IMG/VR virus record: IMGVR_UViG_3300044625_000658
Span: 1-40,780 of that record
From: a virus
DNA length: 40,780 nt
Direction: 5' to 3' (one strand)
This document shows, one piece after another, positions 18,801-26,061 of the stretch; within the stretch, counting starts at the first letter, position 1, and each line of letters opens with the position of its first letter. A program made the position numbers and the translations under genes. Below the pieces are notes generated by a model. That model had not been told where the DNA came from. It worked only from the letters and a program-made list of their open reading frames with translations, and made no database searches.

Positions 18801-21530
18801 GAAAGAATACGCATAGTTTCTTCTAACAATAGCGTTTGCATATATGGTTAAGTAAGCCTGGTATGCAGAAAATAATACAGAAACATCTGTTGGTGTTGTA
18901 ATGCTTGCAATACTAGAAGCAGAACCAAGAGCATCTAGCTGTGCCTCTTTACTTATCAATCTGTAAAGAGCATTGTTTCTCACCTTAGTGAAGTGTGCAA
19001 TACCAGCACCAAATATTACATTCTCTAGTCTAAGAACATCTCCAAGGAACGGTTGTCCGAAGGATGTCTCAGGAGAGTTGAATATCTGTCTGTATTTCAA
19101 ATCATTATCAACAAAAGGATTGAGTTGAGCAGGATTACAAATACCAAATCCTACAGAATCAACCTCTTCTATTTCATATCCACTATTTGTACCATTAATA
19201 AAATAAGGTTTGATCAGAGACCAAACAATAAATGTTCCAGGACCAGTTGTTGCAAGAACCACCTCATTCAGTGCTCTTGGAAAATTACCATCTCTATCTT
19301 TACAAGCTACATTTGTTGGATTGTTCTGACAGAAATCACACCAGTTGGTGTATGGTGCTGGGGCAGGAGATCCCCAAGGCATAATCCCATTTGTTGGAGG
19401 TATGTATAGAAAATCTCTACCAACAGTTGGTAAACGTGTGATAACCTTGTATATCTTATATGTATTGGAGATGATGCATACCTTTTTTGCATCTCCTGTT
19501 CTAACTCTCGGTTCTATGAGAGAACAAACAGAAACAGAATCTCCAACATTTAGAACATCTGTTGTCTCTATCTCATTTATGTAGCAATCAATATATTCTA
19601 CAACTATACCGTTCTCATATGCAGTGATGGTGTAGTTTCTACAAATACCATTTATAGAATCAGCAACATCAGTATTTGCTGTATATGCGTTACTTTTATC
19701 AAGAAGGAAAGGATCTGGTCTTAGGTCGTTATAAGGGTAGTTGGGGAAATAATAGTCAGTCTCTTCTCTAGTGTATTTACCGACATTTCTGAGAATGCCC
19801 TTAGCTACAATAGACTTATCAGGTCCTCTATCAGAACGAACAATCTTAAATCCAGCAATGCTATCTTTCTGCTCTTGTGTAAGATTGGAATTAGCAATCA
19901 ATGTTGCAACGTAGGCTGTGTCAATTCTTACACCAATTGGGAACACAGCATCCTTCTGCATCACCATAGATCCAGGTGATGAGTAGAGAGCAGACTCAAA
20001 TATAGGACTTACAAGTACATCTGGGAACTTGTGGTGTCTGATAGGCTTATCAGCCAAGTCTCCCCAAAGATCTTCGTTACATGGATATTTTTCTACAGAC
20101 TCCCAATACGCAAACTCACCATACTGGTAAGATCCTTTGTAATCAGCTGCAGGAGAGTATCCTGGAGAGAATCCTGTAAGCGTGGCTGTATTATATATTT
20201 TCCAATACGGACTATATCCTATTGTACCTACTGTATAATCAGGATCACCAATGAAGTCAGCATTTGTGTTAGGAACAGGAGATGCATCAAGTGTGGTAGC
20301 TGTTCTTCCAGGAATATGAAAACCATCTGTCTGCTTACCATTCTTCAGGAGAAACACTATCTCAAATGCATACACCTCATCACGCAGGTACCCACGCAGG
20401 TTTGTGGCATTCAGCTCATCAGCGTAGGTTTCTGTATTAGGAATTCTCCAAGTTTCCCACTGAAGCTGAATTTGATTAGCAATCTGCTGATAGTTAACTC
20501 GGTCAATGGATGTGAGGTTATCCCAAACAAGAATATCACGAACTGCTGTGATGTCCTGAGCAATCTCGTAATAAGGATACTTGTTGAAAATATCATCAAT
20601 CAATAGACGAATGTCTGACTTATTCTGACCAGTGTATGTAACCACTTGTTCATTATCACTAATGAAATACGTACCAATCAGCTCTACAGATGTAATGCCG
20701 TTGATGGTCTTAATCACTGCCAAGTTAAAATACTGAAAGAGCCCAGTGATATCTAAATTACTAACCCTCACTCTAATAGACTTACCCACCTGATAATTAA
20801 AATTAGGTGTGGTAATGCTTATATCAGCAATAGGTGTAGGATTTGTAACAGAGAAATACGAGGTGTATCCCTGACTTACAGAGTCAGAATACTGAATAGC
20901 AAACTGATATGTACCAGCTTGCAAGTCTCCACCAGTGGTAACATCAACTACATCCAATTGAGGAATGTTGAAATCAGGTTGAACATTCAACTGATTACAA
21001 TCAATCTCATTGGTGAAAGTGGGGTCGCAAAGGTTTGCTCCAGATTGGAGCTTGTAGGGAATATTCTCCAGATCTAGATAGCGTCTGGGATTGTAACCAT
21101 CTGTCCAATACACCTCAGTGGTGCAATTAGTAAGTTTGTGGACAGCCTTGTGAATTGGATACTTGATATTGAAATTCAAGCACTTAGCATTGATGTAAGT
21201 GCGATAGACACAATCATTATTATCCATGTACCCAATCTCACTATCTCCTGTTTCAGGATTAGCAAGAAAGAATACATGTTTACTCTTCTCATTAATAAAG
21301 TGTTCACCAATCAGTTGGTAACCCTCAGGAAAATTAAGGCAAAGCTCATTCCCTGGCTCATTCTGGTAGTTAACAGAATTTGAGTCAAAGTTCTCTACAG
21401 CAGCATTCAATGCATACGTGAGCTTACCCTTAGGAATCTGATTAACAGACTGGTCTAAGTTTAAGCCAGTGGTTGCGTTGTTATACTCCGCCCTAATGTT
21501 ACCCTGGTTAGTTGTTTCTTCTCCAGCCAT
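15861..21530 (-). CDS. Giant tail-barrel/stabilization (muzzle-like) protein with Thr-linked Cys modules, 1889 aa
   Basis: The N-terminal region (NQIPKGKLTYALNAAVENFD; NELCLNFPEGYQLIG; TEVYWTDGYNPRRYLDL near residue 155) matches my memory of the phage 'stabilization protein' family of crAss-like and related Bacteroidota phages, the tail-barrel or muzzle component. The core of about 1530 residues is beta-rich. Near its end it carries a Ser/Thr insertion (1533-1558) and a conserved aromatic segment (AYFCNRSWTLSFNF). From about 1639 the C-terminus is a string of small Cys domains (about 1639-1705, 1749-1809 and 1828-1889) joined by Thr tracts of 9-18 residues. Each domain opens with a Cys, carries a DC(N/G) turn and ends in a Gly-x-Cys-like strand. 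The protein probably forms the tail's outer barrel, with the Thr-linked domains exposed for receptor or surface-glycan contact. Its start overlaps the upstream ring-protein stop by 23 bp. Confidence 0.88.
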   Translation of the reverse strand: MAGEETTNQGNIRAEYNNATTGLNLDQSVNQIPKGKLTYALNAAVENFDSNSVNYQNEPGNELCLNFPEGYQLIGEHFINEKSKHVFFLANPETGDSEIGYMDNNDCVYRTYINAKCLNFNIKYPIHKAVHKLTNCTTEVYWTDGYNPRRYLDLENIPYKLQSGANLCDPTFTNEIDCNQLNVQPDFNIPQLDVVDVTTGGDLQAGTYQFAIQYSDSVSQGYTSYFSVTNPTPIADISITTPNFNYQVGKSIRVRVSNLDITGLFQYFNLAVIKTINGITSVELIGTYFISDNEQVVTYTGQNKSDIRLLIDDIFNKYPYYEIAQDITAVRDILVWDNLTSIDRVNYQQIANQIQLQWETWRIPNTETYADELNATNLRGYLRDEVYAFEIVFLLKNGKQTDGFHIPGRTATTLDASPVPNTNADFIGDPDYTVGTIGYSPYWKIYNTATLTGFSPGYSPAADYKGSYQYGEFAYWESVEKYPCNEDLWGDLADKPIRHHKFPDVLVSPIFESALYSSPGSMVMQKDAVFPIGVRIDTAYVATLIANSNLTQEQKDSIAGFKIVRSDRGPDKSIVAKGILRNVGKYTREETDYYFPNYPYNDLRPDPFLLDKSNAYTANTDVADSINGICRNYTITAYENGIVVEYIDCYINEIETTDVLNVGDSVSVCSLIEPRVRTGDAKKVCIISNTYKIYKVITRLPTVGRDFLYIPPTNGIMPWGSPAPAPYTNWCDFCQNNPTNVACKDRDGNFPRALNEVVLATTGPGTFIVWSLIKPYFINGTNSGYEIEEVDSVGFGICNPAQLNPFVDNDLKYRQIFNSPETSFGQPFLGDVLRLENVIFGAGIAHFTKVRNNALYRLISKEAQLDALGSASSIASITTPTDVSVLFSAYQAYLTIYANAIVRRNYAYSFNSIASYDYSAPIANNLGIKQRPLDIAQYLIPGVQSVGSGEDPINNFQRESSVYLKTSERNITTTKSYGVYELCKTGGFVPSLVYYTDIITGIGTFVTIASVGCVTVNSFTTPVAVANISNTTIALTSSSTLSFTGPIDPLLFPSDTPSLSGTGLVDNSRFALGDGSNPAADCNAPGKNVPINVVSYYASIKNLSVGQYGQIYSYNTIDTGFQRDITPVTATTYETIFGGDTFISKFAFKTKLPFFFDNRVGAPDDSDIFYDEIGNVAYPKYWFSARSVLSNVEAAGVILKNFISFKAHNLDCPNSQTPEDAPGRTYYDGKMYLFAYGIPYFYCESSYNVDLRQAFNTEEGDFWPHVSNSIPDDWVQESNVSIANDNTYYYNVTYSKQNKENVFTHLPNDWSNICYTNYPFRAIYSDTQETDPDNRANNWLIYKPLSYFDFPQNFGKLVSLDGIQNKAVLARFENKSLLYNTMLTINTSNPQAAYLGNDLLFRSSPPVDFAETDLGYVGCQHKMLLKIPQGQVTVDAKRGQIFLISGNEAVDMSAFGSGMNRFFTDHLAFEILRYFPNVNVDNHFDGLGLHGVYDSKYDRVIITKLDYTPKRTDIKYDPITQEFYIDNVYPQNSTSTTSSSTSSTSTTSIPGTTSTTTTVPPIVTREVVYLTDEAYFCNRSWTLSFNFNTKSWISFHSYIPNWYIAENNFFYSGLNDCCTTLEALVGEPGSTTTTTTTTAFVCTCNTYEVSNFTGFTQQYDFYDCNNVLHPAVTILDDETQQVCVCNDRIYYADRALIVNLIAGTCITTTTSTTTTAYTGCDLVGTACEEITTTTTTSSTSSTTTTTTTIACECHDAEITDDAGYFYFDCNGNYIAGGGASGAVVCFNIYQPYSANLLDLGISGTCLCPGQTTTTTTTSTSTTTTTTTAFGTNCTTYQIQPVESISIEWEDCGTGTPLSGTYVSTQNICANTGTLGITGGTGIITVMGPC
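16051..16932. repeat. Poly-Thr coding triplet repeats in the tail-barrel gene
   Basis: Five imperfect triplet tracts (on the plus strand mostly gtt/gta/gtg, on the coding strand ACN Thr codons) lie at about 16051-16101, 16287-16340, 16387-16413, 16617-16641 and 16858-16932. They encode Thr/Ser linkers. Codon choice is mixed within each tract, so the protein sequence is kept more strictly than the DNA repeat. The tracts could still promote length change by slippage or recombination. Confidence 0.9.
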
Positions 21531-22464
21531 ATCTGCTTACTCTGTTTGGAAGTTCGTACATGTTGAATCTATTCAGATCCTGTACAATTCTTCTTTGTTT
21601 AGCGTATACATCTTGCTTCTTGATCTCGATATCAGCCATGATGAATGCCTCATCAGACAATTGCTTGTAGTAAGCAAGCTTAGTCTGAAGTTGGTTAAAT
21701 GTCTCATCATTGGTCTGATTGGTGAGGGTCTCAAATACCTTGTATTTGATGAAAGCCTCAATGTACTCTCTGATACGGTAGTTATCAGGGATCAGCTGGT
21801 TTCCTCCACCATCATATTCTGTGGCATAGAAAACCAGATGCACAACTCCATTTCTGAAGTTGGTTACAAACTTATTATCTCTAATATCAAAACTGTCAGC
21901 AGCAGAACTGTTGAAATTAGCACAGTCAAGTGCACAGTCTGCTCTAACAGAAATGTTTCCAGGTTTCAGCAAATATTTCTTTTCGTAAGCAATATTCAGC
22001 TGATTATTAGTTTTATATACAGCCTGAGTTATCTCAAGAGGACAGGTGCAGTTACAGGATGGTTGTGTACATACAGAACATGCAACACAGGCTGCTTGAT
22101 TACATGCACCACAAACATCACCACCAACAGTGACAGGGCTCACTTGAATGGTGGTTTGACCAACAGCTTGGGAGTAGAAAGAGTTAGCTGACTGATAGGG
22201 ATATCCACTTACATATGTGCACATCCAAGCTTCTCTGACAGCAAAGAAGTTATCAGGAAGTCTAGCTTCAAAGTCCTCGATATATAGAGTTTCTTCAGAA
22301 ATAACATAAGTAGCCCTACCCAACTTTCTGAGACATTTGTCCAGATAGGTGGGAAACATCAGATCATCCACAGCTCCTGTATCGAAATAGCTTTTCAGTT
22401 CCTCCTTTACGGTGGAATAAACTATCTCAGGAGATGTGAAATTATATTTATAATAGTAGGACAT
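21508..22464 (-). CDS. Tail ring/adaptor structural protein with Cys cluster, 318 aa
   Basis: The protein has a helical N-terminal third (SPEIVYSTVKEELKSYF; PTYLDKCLRKLGRATY), a beta-rich middle and a long helical C-terminal third (IREYIEAFIKYKVFETLTN onward). This arrangement is common in head-to-tail adaptor proteins of Bacteroidota podoviruses. Between about residues 113 and 140 is an unusual Cys cluster: VCGACNQAACVACSVCTQ followed by SCNCTC, eight Cys in about 26 residues, likely a metal-binding loop. It lies directly before the tail-barrel gene and after the HU-like and ring genes, where crAss-like phages encode ring proteins between portal and muzzle. The exact ring cannot be told from sequence alone. 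Confidence 0.85.
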   Translation of the reverse strand: MSYYYKYNFTSPEIVYSTVKEELKSYFDTGAVDDLMFPTYLDKCLRKLGRATYVISEETLYIEDFEARLPDNFFAVREAWMCTYVSGYPYQSANSFYSQAVGQTTIQVSPVTVGGDVCGACNQAACVACSVCTQPSCNCTCPLEITQAVYKTNNQLNIAYEKKYLLKPGNISVRADCALDCANFNSSAADSFDIRDNKFVTNFRNGVVHLVFYATEYDGGGNQLIPDNYRIREYIEAFIKYKVFETLTNQTNDETFNQLQTKLAYYKQLSDEAFIMADIEIKKQDVYAKQRRIVQDLNRFNMYELPNRVSRYGWRRNN

Positions 22465-22469
22465 TTAGC

Positions 22470-22946
22470 TTATTTTTTCCATTCGTAATATAGATGCTGA
22501 TATTTTTCGTTGGTTTTTAAATAGTGGGATAGCAGTCTAGATGTCACTCTGGAGGGCTTGAAATACCAAAGCTCCAGATGTTTCAGCCTAGCTGTTTCTT
22601 TAAACCACATCCACCCAAAGAAATAACCCTCTGTGTGGTAGTTAAAGTTGTAAATTACCTTACCCTTCTCTTTAGTTTTTTTCCAGTCTATTGGGAGGTT
22701 TATGAACTCTTTCCCATCAACACCCTTGATCTTCCTTCTCTTTTTCTTGTTTATGGCAAACTCTCCAAATCCAAAAGGAAGCTTTGCTCTTTCTCCTGTT
22801 TCTAGGATGTACTCTTTGTAAGCATCTGTGAAAGAGTAAATGATGTTTCTCCACTCATCAAAGCTTAGCTTTATTGAGGGGTGTTTCTTGCAGAACTGAT
22901 TGTAGTTTTCTTTACTTGCACTTCTCCAGTCAATCTTGACTCTCAT
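22470..22946 (-). CDS. HU/IHF-like domain protein within the tail operon, 158 aa
   Basis: Residues about 28-65 fit the second half of the HU/IHF fold: an amphipathic helix (FDEWRNIIYSFTDAYKEYI), then GERAKLPFGFGEFAINKKK, which matches the HU beta-arm signature GFG.F....R. The remaining 90 residues are basic and aromatic (GYFFGWMWFKET; PSRVTSRLLSHYL) and do not match bacterial HU. crAss-like phages are known to carry IHF-like genes near structural genes. Its start overlaps the preceding stop in a TAATG junction, which suggests translational coupling. It could bend DNA at the portal or in the capsid, or the fold may have been reused as a structural connector. Confidence 0.75.
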   Translation of the reverse strand: MRVKIDWRSASKENYNQFCKKHPSIKLSFDEWRNIIYSFTDAYKEYILETGERAKLPFGFGEFAINKKKRRKIKGVDGKEFINLPIDWKKTKEKGKVIYNFNYHTEGYFFGWMWFKETARLKHLELWYFKPSRVTSRLLSHYLKTNEKYQHLYYEWKK

Positions 22947-23674
22947 TAACGAGTATTTGGAGCGTTAGGTGCTTGACCATCTATTCCATCATCTGTCATA
23001 TCTGTATCAAGCCTAAAATATGTTTGCAGAAGTTTTTGAGATGTAAGTTCAAGAACTTGTTTCTCTAGATATCCAGGAAGGGCAAACTCTTTGTCCAAAG
23101 GGTTTTTGCACCAATCATCATCACTAGGTTTACAATCTCCACATCCGTTATCTGGATACATCACCTCGTTAGGTACATCATTCTCAAATAAGGCAGCGAT
23201 TCTAATAGCCTTGAGAAGAGGATCGCTCACATACAGATAATCATTCACTATCCAATAATAGGATTCCTTCTTGATGATAGGAAGCTTGAGCAGATTGATG
23301 TAACGGTTGATGGTAATTTCCTTCAACTTCTTACCAGTGCCCCCCATTGCATTAATAGACCAAACACCCTGAATCAAATATTGGTAGTTGCCCTCAGAAA
23401 TACGAGGGAGCTTAAATTTACTTCTTGCTACAGAGCAAGGATCTACATATCCACAGCATTCAGAGATTGGCACCTCTATCATCTCTAAACAAGGGATAGT
23501 GGTGAACAGGGTTGATGTAGCCCACAGCTTTCTAAGGTTGGTTTCCCTTTTGATTAAAAGGAGACTGTTATTTCTAATCTCAGATGCAATAGCTCTATCT
23601 GTCACTAAGCTATCTGTAGACAGAAGCTTGTGCATAGAGCGTACATCAGAAACCAATTTCCTTAAAGTTGCCAT
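22946..23674 (-). CDS. Conserved ring/adaptor structural protein, 242 aa
   Basis: The N-terminus (TLRKLVSDVRSMHKLLSTDS, then LITKRETNLRKLW-like helices reading LLLIKRETNLRKLW) and the segment LEMIEVPISECCGYVDPC are features I recognise from a conserved structural protein of crAss-like and related phages, placed between portal and tail barrel. The middle is beta-rich; the C-terminal helix (LEKQVLELTSQKLLQTYF) may pack in the ring. Cys pairs (ECC, DPC, CGDC) recur. It is coupled by TAATG junctions on both sides, to the metallophosphoesterase upstream and the HU-like gene downstream. It is probably one of the stacked ring proteins under the portal. Confidence 0.82.
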   Translation of the reverse strand: MATLRKLVSDVRSMHKLLSTDSLVTDRAIASEIRNNSLLLIKRETNLRKLWATSTLFTTIPCLEMIEVPISECCGYVDPCSVARSKFKLPRISEGNYQYLIQGVWSINAMGGTGKKLKEITINRYINLLKLPIIKKESYYWIVNDYLYVSDPLLKAIRIAALFENDVPNEVMYPDNGCGDCKPSDDDWCKNPLDKEFALPGYLEKQVLELTSQKLLQTYFRLDTDMTDDGIDGQAPNAPNTR

Positions 23675-24924
23675 TATAAATACTGTTTGAATATATTAGT
23701 CATACCATCTTCATAATCAATCAGGAACACTGTTAACTCAGCCTTGGTCACTGTATACCCATTCTTATCATCCCAAGAACTCTTTGCTTTAGAAAGAGCA
23801 GGGAGTTGATAGAACTTAATACCATTGAAATCCAAGCTCATCTCGTGGTGTTTATCTCCTGTAAAAATGTAGAAATGTTCATATTCTGACCAACTGTGCT
23901 TGTATTCCATTGGGAATAGATGAGCCAGTTTTGCAGGTTTTAGAGCATCACCATGATTGAACATCATCAATGTTCCACCAAATTCTGCATACTTTCTATA
24001 TCTTGGAGATATCTCAAAGAGCACTCTAAAATTGTTTCTGAAATAAGTTTGCAACCAGCTAGCCAAGTGCCAACCCACAAACTCATCATGATTACCAGAA
24101 ACAAATATTACCTCTAATGCTGTAACCTTCTCTAAGAGAAGATTGATTGCTTTCACCTCATGTTCACATATTTTGCGAAAGCTTTCGTGGTAGGAGAGAA
24201 TGTTCTGTTGAGGTGTTCCTCTTGTAGTTGTTCCAGTGAACTCACTGTTAAATTCGTCCGATCCTATAACATACGTTGCATAAGTAATGTTATTGGACAA
24301 AGTTGCTTGGTTAAGAATTATTTCTAACTTCTGCAAAAATGTGTCAAATCTTGCTTCTATATCATTGTCTCCATAAATATCGAGCTTGTTGAAATGAGCA
24401 TCTTGTTTATTGATTACAAGACATCCTTCTCTTTTCAGCTCATCGTATGGAGGTTCTTTAACTGTTGGAGCACTTGGCTCATAGTTCTCTAGAAATGAGA
24501 TAAAACTATCTTGGAAAACCTGATCATTCTTTTTTACTCCTAACCAAGCTTTCACTTGGTAGTGAGGAGCTTCAGCATTTCCCCAGTAGTTCTGGACGTA
24601 TTTAGTTATTTCCCACTTAGTAGTATCAATCTTACACTTCTCAATCAACTCATCTAAACTCTTGATTTCTTCTTTAGAGTTGAATACCACCTCACCAGTT
24701 CCTTTAGATACATCCTCAACAAATCTTACCAATGTATCTTCTAGCTCACTTATATAATTCCCTGATTCAGCTTCTGATGTTTTCCCCTCACCATTCCTTA
24801 ATTCCTCTAGCAAATTTGCTACCTCCATTTCTGTAATTCCAAGTCTTTCAGCGTAAAACTTCCTACTTCTTTTCATTCGCAGGAGCTGTTCTAACTGCTG
24901 CAAAAGGTGTTGATTTCCAGACAT
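23674..24924 (-). CDS. Calcineurin-like metallophosphoesterase with N-terminal HTH-like segment, 416 aa
   Basis: The core carries the five metallophosphoesterase blocks in order: DAH (D175, H177), GSDE (D223), GNHDE (277-281), NHGD (323-326) and GDKHHE (356-361, in place of the usual GHxH). These ligate two metal ions for phosphodiester or phosphomonoester hydrolysis. The first 45 residues contain a helix-turn-helix-like segment (KFYAERLGITEMEVANLLEE), and about 100-135 form a small separate domain (KWEITKYVQNYWG, then WLGVKK). This suggests a nucleic-acid substrate. It has its own promoter and a strong terminator upstream, yet is joined to the ring-protein operon by a TAATG stop-start overlap. 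The true substrate is unknown: DNA, RNA and nucleotide signals are all possible. Confidence 0.92.
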   Translation of the reverse strand: MSGNQHLLQQLEQLLRMKRSRKFYAERLGITEMEVANLLEELRNGEGKTSEAESGNYISELEDTLVRFVEDVSKGTGEVVFNSKEEIKSLDELIEKCKIDTTKWEITKYVQNYWGNAEAPHYQVKAWLGVKKNDQVFQDSFISFLENYEPSAPTVKEPPYDELKREGCLVINKQDAHFNKLDIYGDNDIEARFDTFLQKLEIILNQATLSNNITYATYVIGSDEFNSEFTGTTTRGTPQQNILSYHESFRKICEHEVKAINLLLEKVTALEVIFVSGNHDEFVGWHLASWLQTYFRNNFRVLFEISPRYRKYAEFGGTLMMFNHGDALKPAKLAHLFPMEYKHSWSEYEHFYIFTGDKHHEMSLDFNGIKFYQLPALSKAKSSWDDKNGYTVTKAELTVFLIDYEDGMTNIFKQYL

Positions 24925-24952
24925 GCAAAGTGGATTTTAGTTAAAATTAGAG

Positions 24953-24985
24953 TAAAGGTACGAAATAAATTTTATATTTTCCAAA
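24953..24985 (-). promoter_or_regulatory. Bacteroidota-type promoter for the metallophosphoesterase/ring operon
   Basis: On the minus strand: TTTG, a 21-bp spacer, then TACCTTTA (7 of 8 against TAnnTTTG). It ends 28 bp before the ATG at 24924 and lies just after a strong terminator. Two TTGGTTA copies, 22 bp apart, lie directly upstream (25020-25014 and 24998-24992), the first inside the palindrome TGGTTCTAACCA (25008-25019). They could be an operator. Confidence 0.65.
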
Positions 24986-25027
24986 TTATTTTAACCAAGC
25001 CCGTTACTGGTTCTAACCAACTTAGTT

Positions 25028-25063
25028 AAAACAAAAACTCCCAGGGGTAGAAACCCCCAGGAG
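25028..25063 (-). terminator. Rho-independent terminator
   Basis: Read on the minus strand: CTCCTGGGGG, loop TTTCTA, CCCCTGGGAG, then TTTTTGTTTT. The 10-bp stem is fully paired, with two tandem G-U wobbles that exist only in the minus-strand RNA, which sets the direction. It ends the operon whose last gene stops at 25120. Confidence 0.88.
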
Positions 25064-25065
25064 AT

Positions 25066-25095
25066 ACCCTGTAAAACCAACAAAACAGGGTTTTT
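25066..25095. terminator. Second hairpin beside the main terminator
   Basis: ACCCTGT (25066-25072) pairs with ACAGGGT (25085-25091) around a 12-nt A/C-rich loop. On the plus strand it is followed by five T, so it could stop antisense transcription. On the minus strand it simply precedes the main terminator. The rest of the 25064-25119 gap shows nothing else. Confidence 0.4.
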
Positions 25096-25119
25096 AATAT
25101 CACCATAACTCATTGGTTT

Positions 25120-25776
25120 TTAAGGAGTATGGGGTTGTGTTGTTATAGGATTGTTCACTCTGTAGTAAGTACTTGTAGTGGCTCCTGGGGAGTTGTGTGC
25201 ATAACTAGCTGTATACAAGCTTCCCACAACACCAGATACACAAGGATTGAAGTTGGTGTAACCAATGAAATAAATATTTGCTCCTCCAGATGTACGCACT
25301 TGAATATATGCGTATTGTCCAGTAGGGATGCTTATTGTACCTGCTAATGATGGGGCTGTAGGACATTCAGGGATTGTAAATCCATTTATCAACTGTGTCC
25401 ATGTTAAACCAAGAGGTTCTGGCTGAGTTCCCAAGAAAGGAGGAGGCTGAATTGAATAGTACACCTCAGCATTATTAATATTACCGTTACCACTCTCAGA
25501 AGACAAGTAAATCATCAGATTCTCAGGAGCTAATGTAGTGGTGGTTGTGGTGGTACATATAGTCAGTGTAAGATCTATATAGTTTGTGCAAGCTCCGCCA
25601 GACATCACCCTGACAATAGCTGTACCATTAGGTGCTACATAAGAAGTATATCCAGCCAAGAGAGATGCTTTAGACACCCCCACCTCAAAAGCTGAGGTGT
25701 ACCCATCAACATCTGAGTATAGATTGAAGGGTCCTGTGTCAGCACCAGCAGTGGTTAGAGTTATTGTAACAACCAT
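25120..25776 (-). CDS. Small Thr-linked beta-domain virion protein, 218 aa
   Basis: Residues 1-72 form a beta-rich domain (TITLTTAGADTGPFNLYSDV through SGGACTNYIDLTL) related in pattern to the N-terminus of the 289-residue tail protein at 14980-15849. A linker of seven consecutive Thr follows, then a second beta-rich, Gly/Ser/Tyr-rich domain of about 130 residues. The protein has no signal peptide and ends in a Pro/Thr tail. It is last in its operon, directly before the terminator, and follows another Thr-tailed protein and the collar fibre. A fibre tip or capsid-surface role is likely; function is otherwise unrecognised. Confidence 0.8.
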   Translation of the reverse strand: MVVTITLTTAGADTGPFNLYSDVDGYTSAFEVGVSKASLLAGYTSYVAPNGTAIVRVMSGGACTNYIDLTLTICTTTTTTTLAPENLMIYLSSESGNGNINNAEVYYSIQPPPFLGTQPEPLGLTWTQLINGFTIPECPTAPSLAGTISIPTGQYAYIQVRTSGGANIYFIGYTNFNPCVSGVVGSLYTASYAHNSPGATTSTYYRVNNPITTQPHTP

Positions 25777-25789
25777 AACTTATTGATTC

Positions 25790-26050
25790 TTAAGCGATTG
25801 TGGTAGTAGTAGAGGTAGTAGAAGTACTAGTAGTAGTGGTTGTAAGTTGACAAATAGCCAGTTCTAGTTTTTGGATGATGGTTGTAAGATCATCACAAGT
25901 GTCAATGCCTGTACAAGGAAGATTGGGACCTACATACTTAATTAAGTTGGAAATCTTCAGCTTGGTGTCACAAGGATCTGCTCCACAGTTAGTTCCTGAG
26001 GGTACAATACTGCCTCCTGTAAAACAAGGACTGGTTGGTAAACAAGACAT
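25790..26050 (-). CDS. Small Cys- and Thr-rich fibre-associated protein, 86 aa
   Basis: An 86-residue protein with an N-terminal Cys-rich part (NCGADPCD near residues 22-29), a helix-forming centre and an 18-residue Thr/Ser tail at the C-terminus. The segment KYVGPNLPCTGIDTCDDL (about 39-56) aligns with KYTGVDIPELGIENGDTL near the N-terminus of the collar fibre just upstream. This suggests a shared anchoring module. CGADPCD also occurs in the 388-residue decoration protein. It probably attaches to the same virion site as the fibre or competes with it. The length is complete: ATG start and TAA stop, 11-bp gap to the fibre gene. Confidence 0.75.
   Translation of the reverse strand: MSCLPTSPCFTGGSIVPSGTNCGADPCDTKLKISNLIKYVGPNLPCTGIDTCDDLTTIIQKLELAICQLTTTTTSTSTTSTTTTIA
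25796..25846. repeat. Poly-Thr coding triplet repeat in the 86-aa gene
   Basis: About 17 imperfect gtN/agN triplets on the plus strand encode the Thr/Ser tail of the 86-residue protein. Similar but shorter tracts encode the Thr linker of the 218-residue protein (about 25535-25560) and the tail of the 388-residue protein (about 28198-28262). Confidence 0.85.
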
Positions 26051-26061
26051 TTAAGTTAGTT

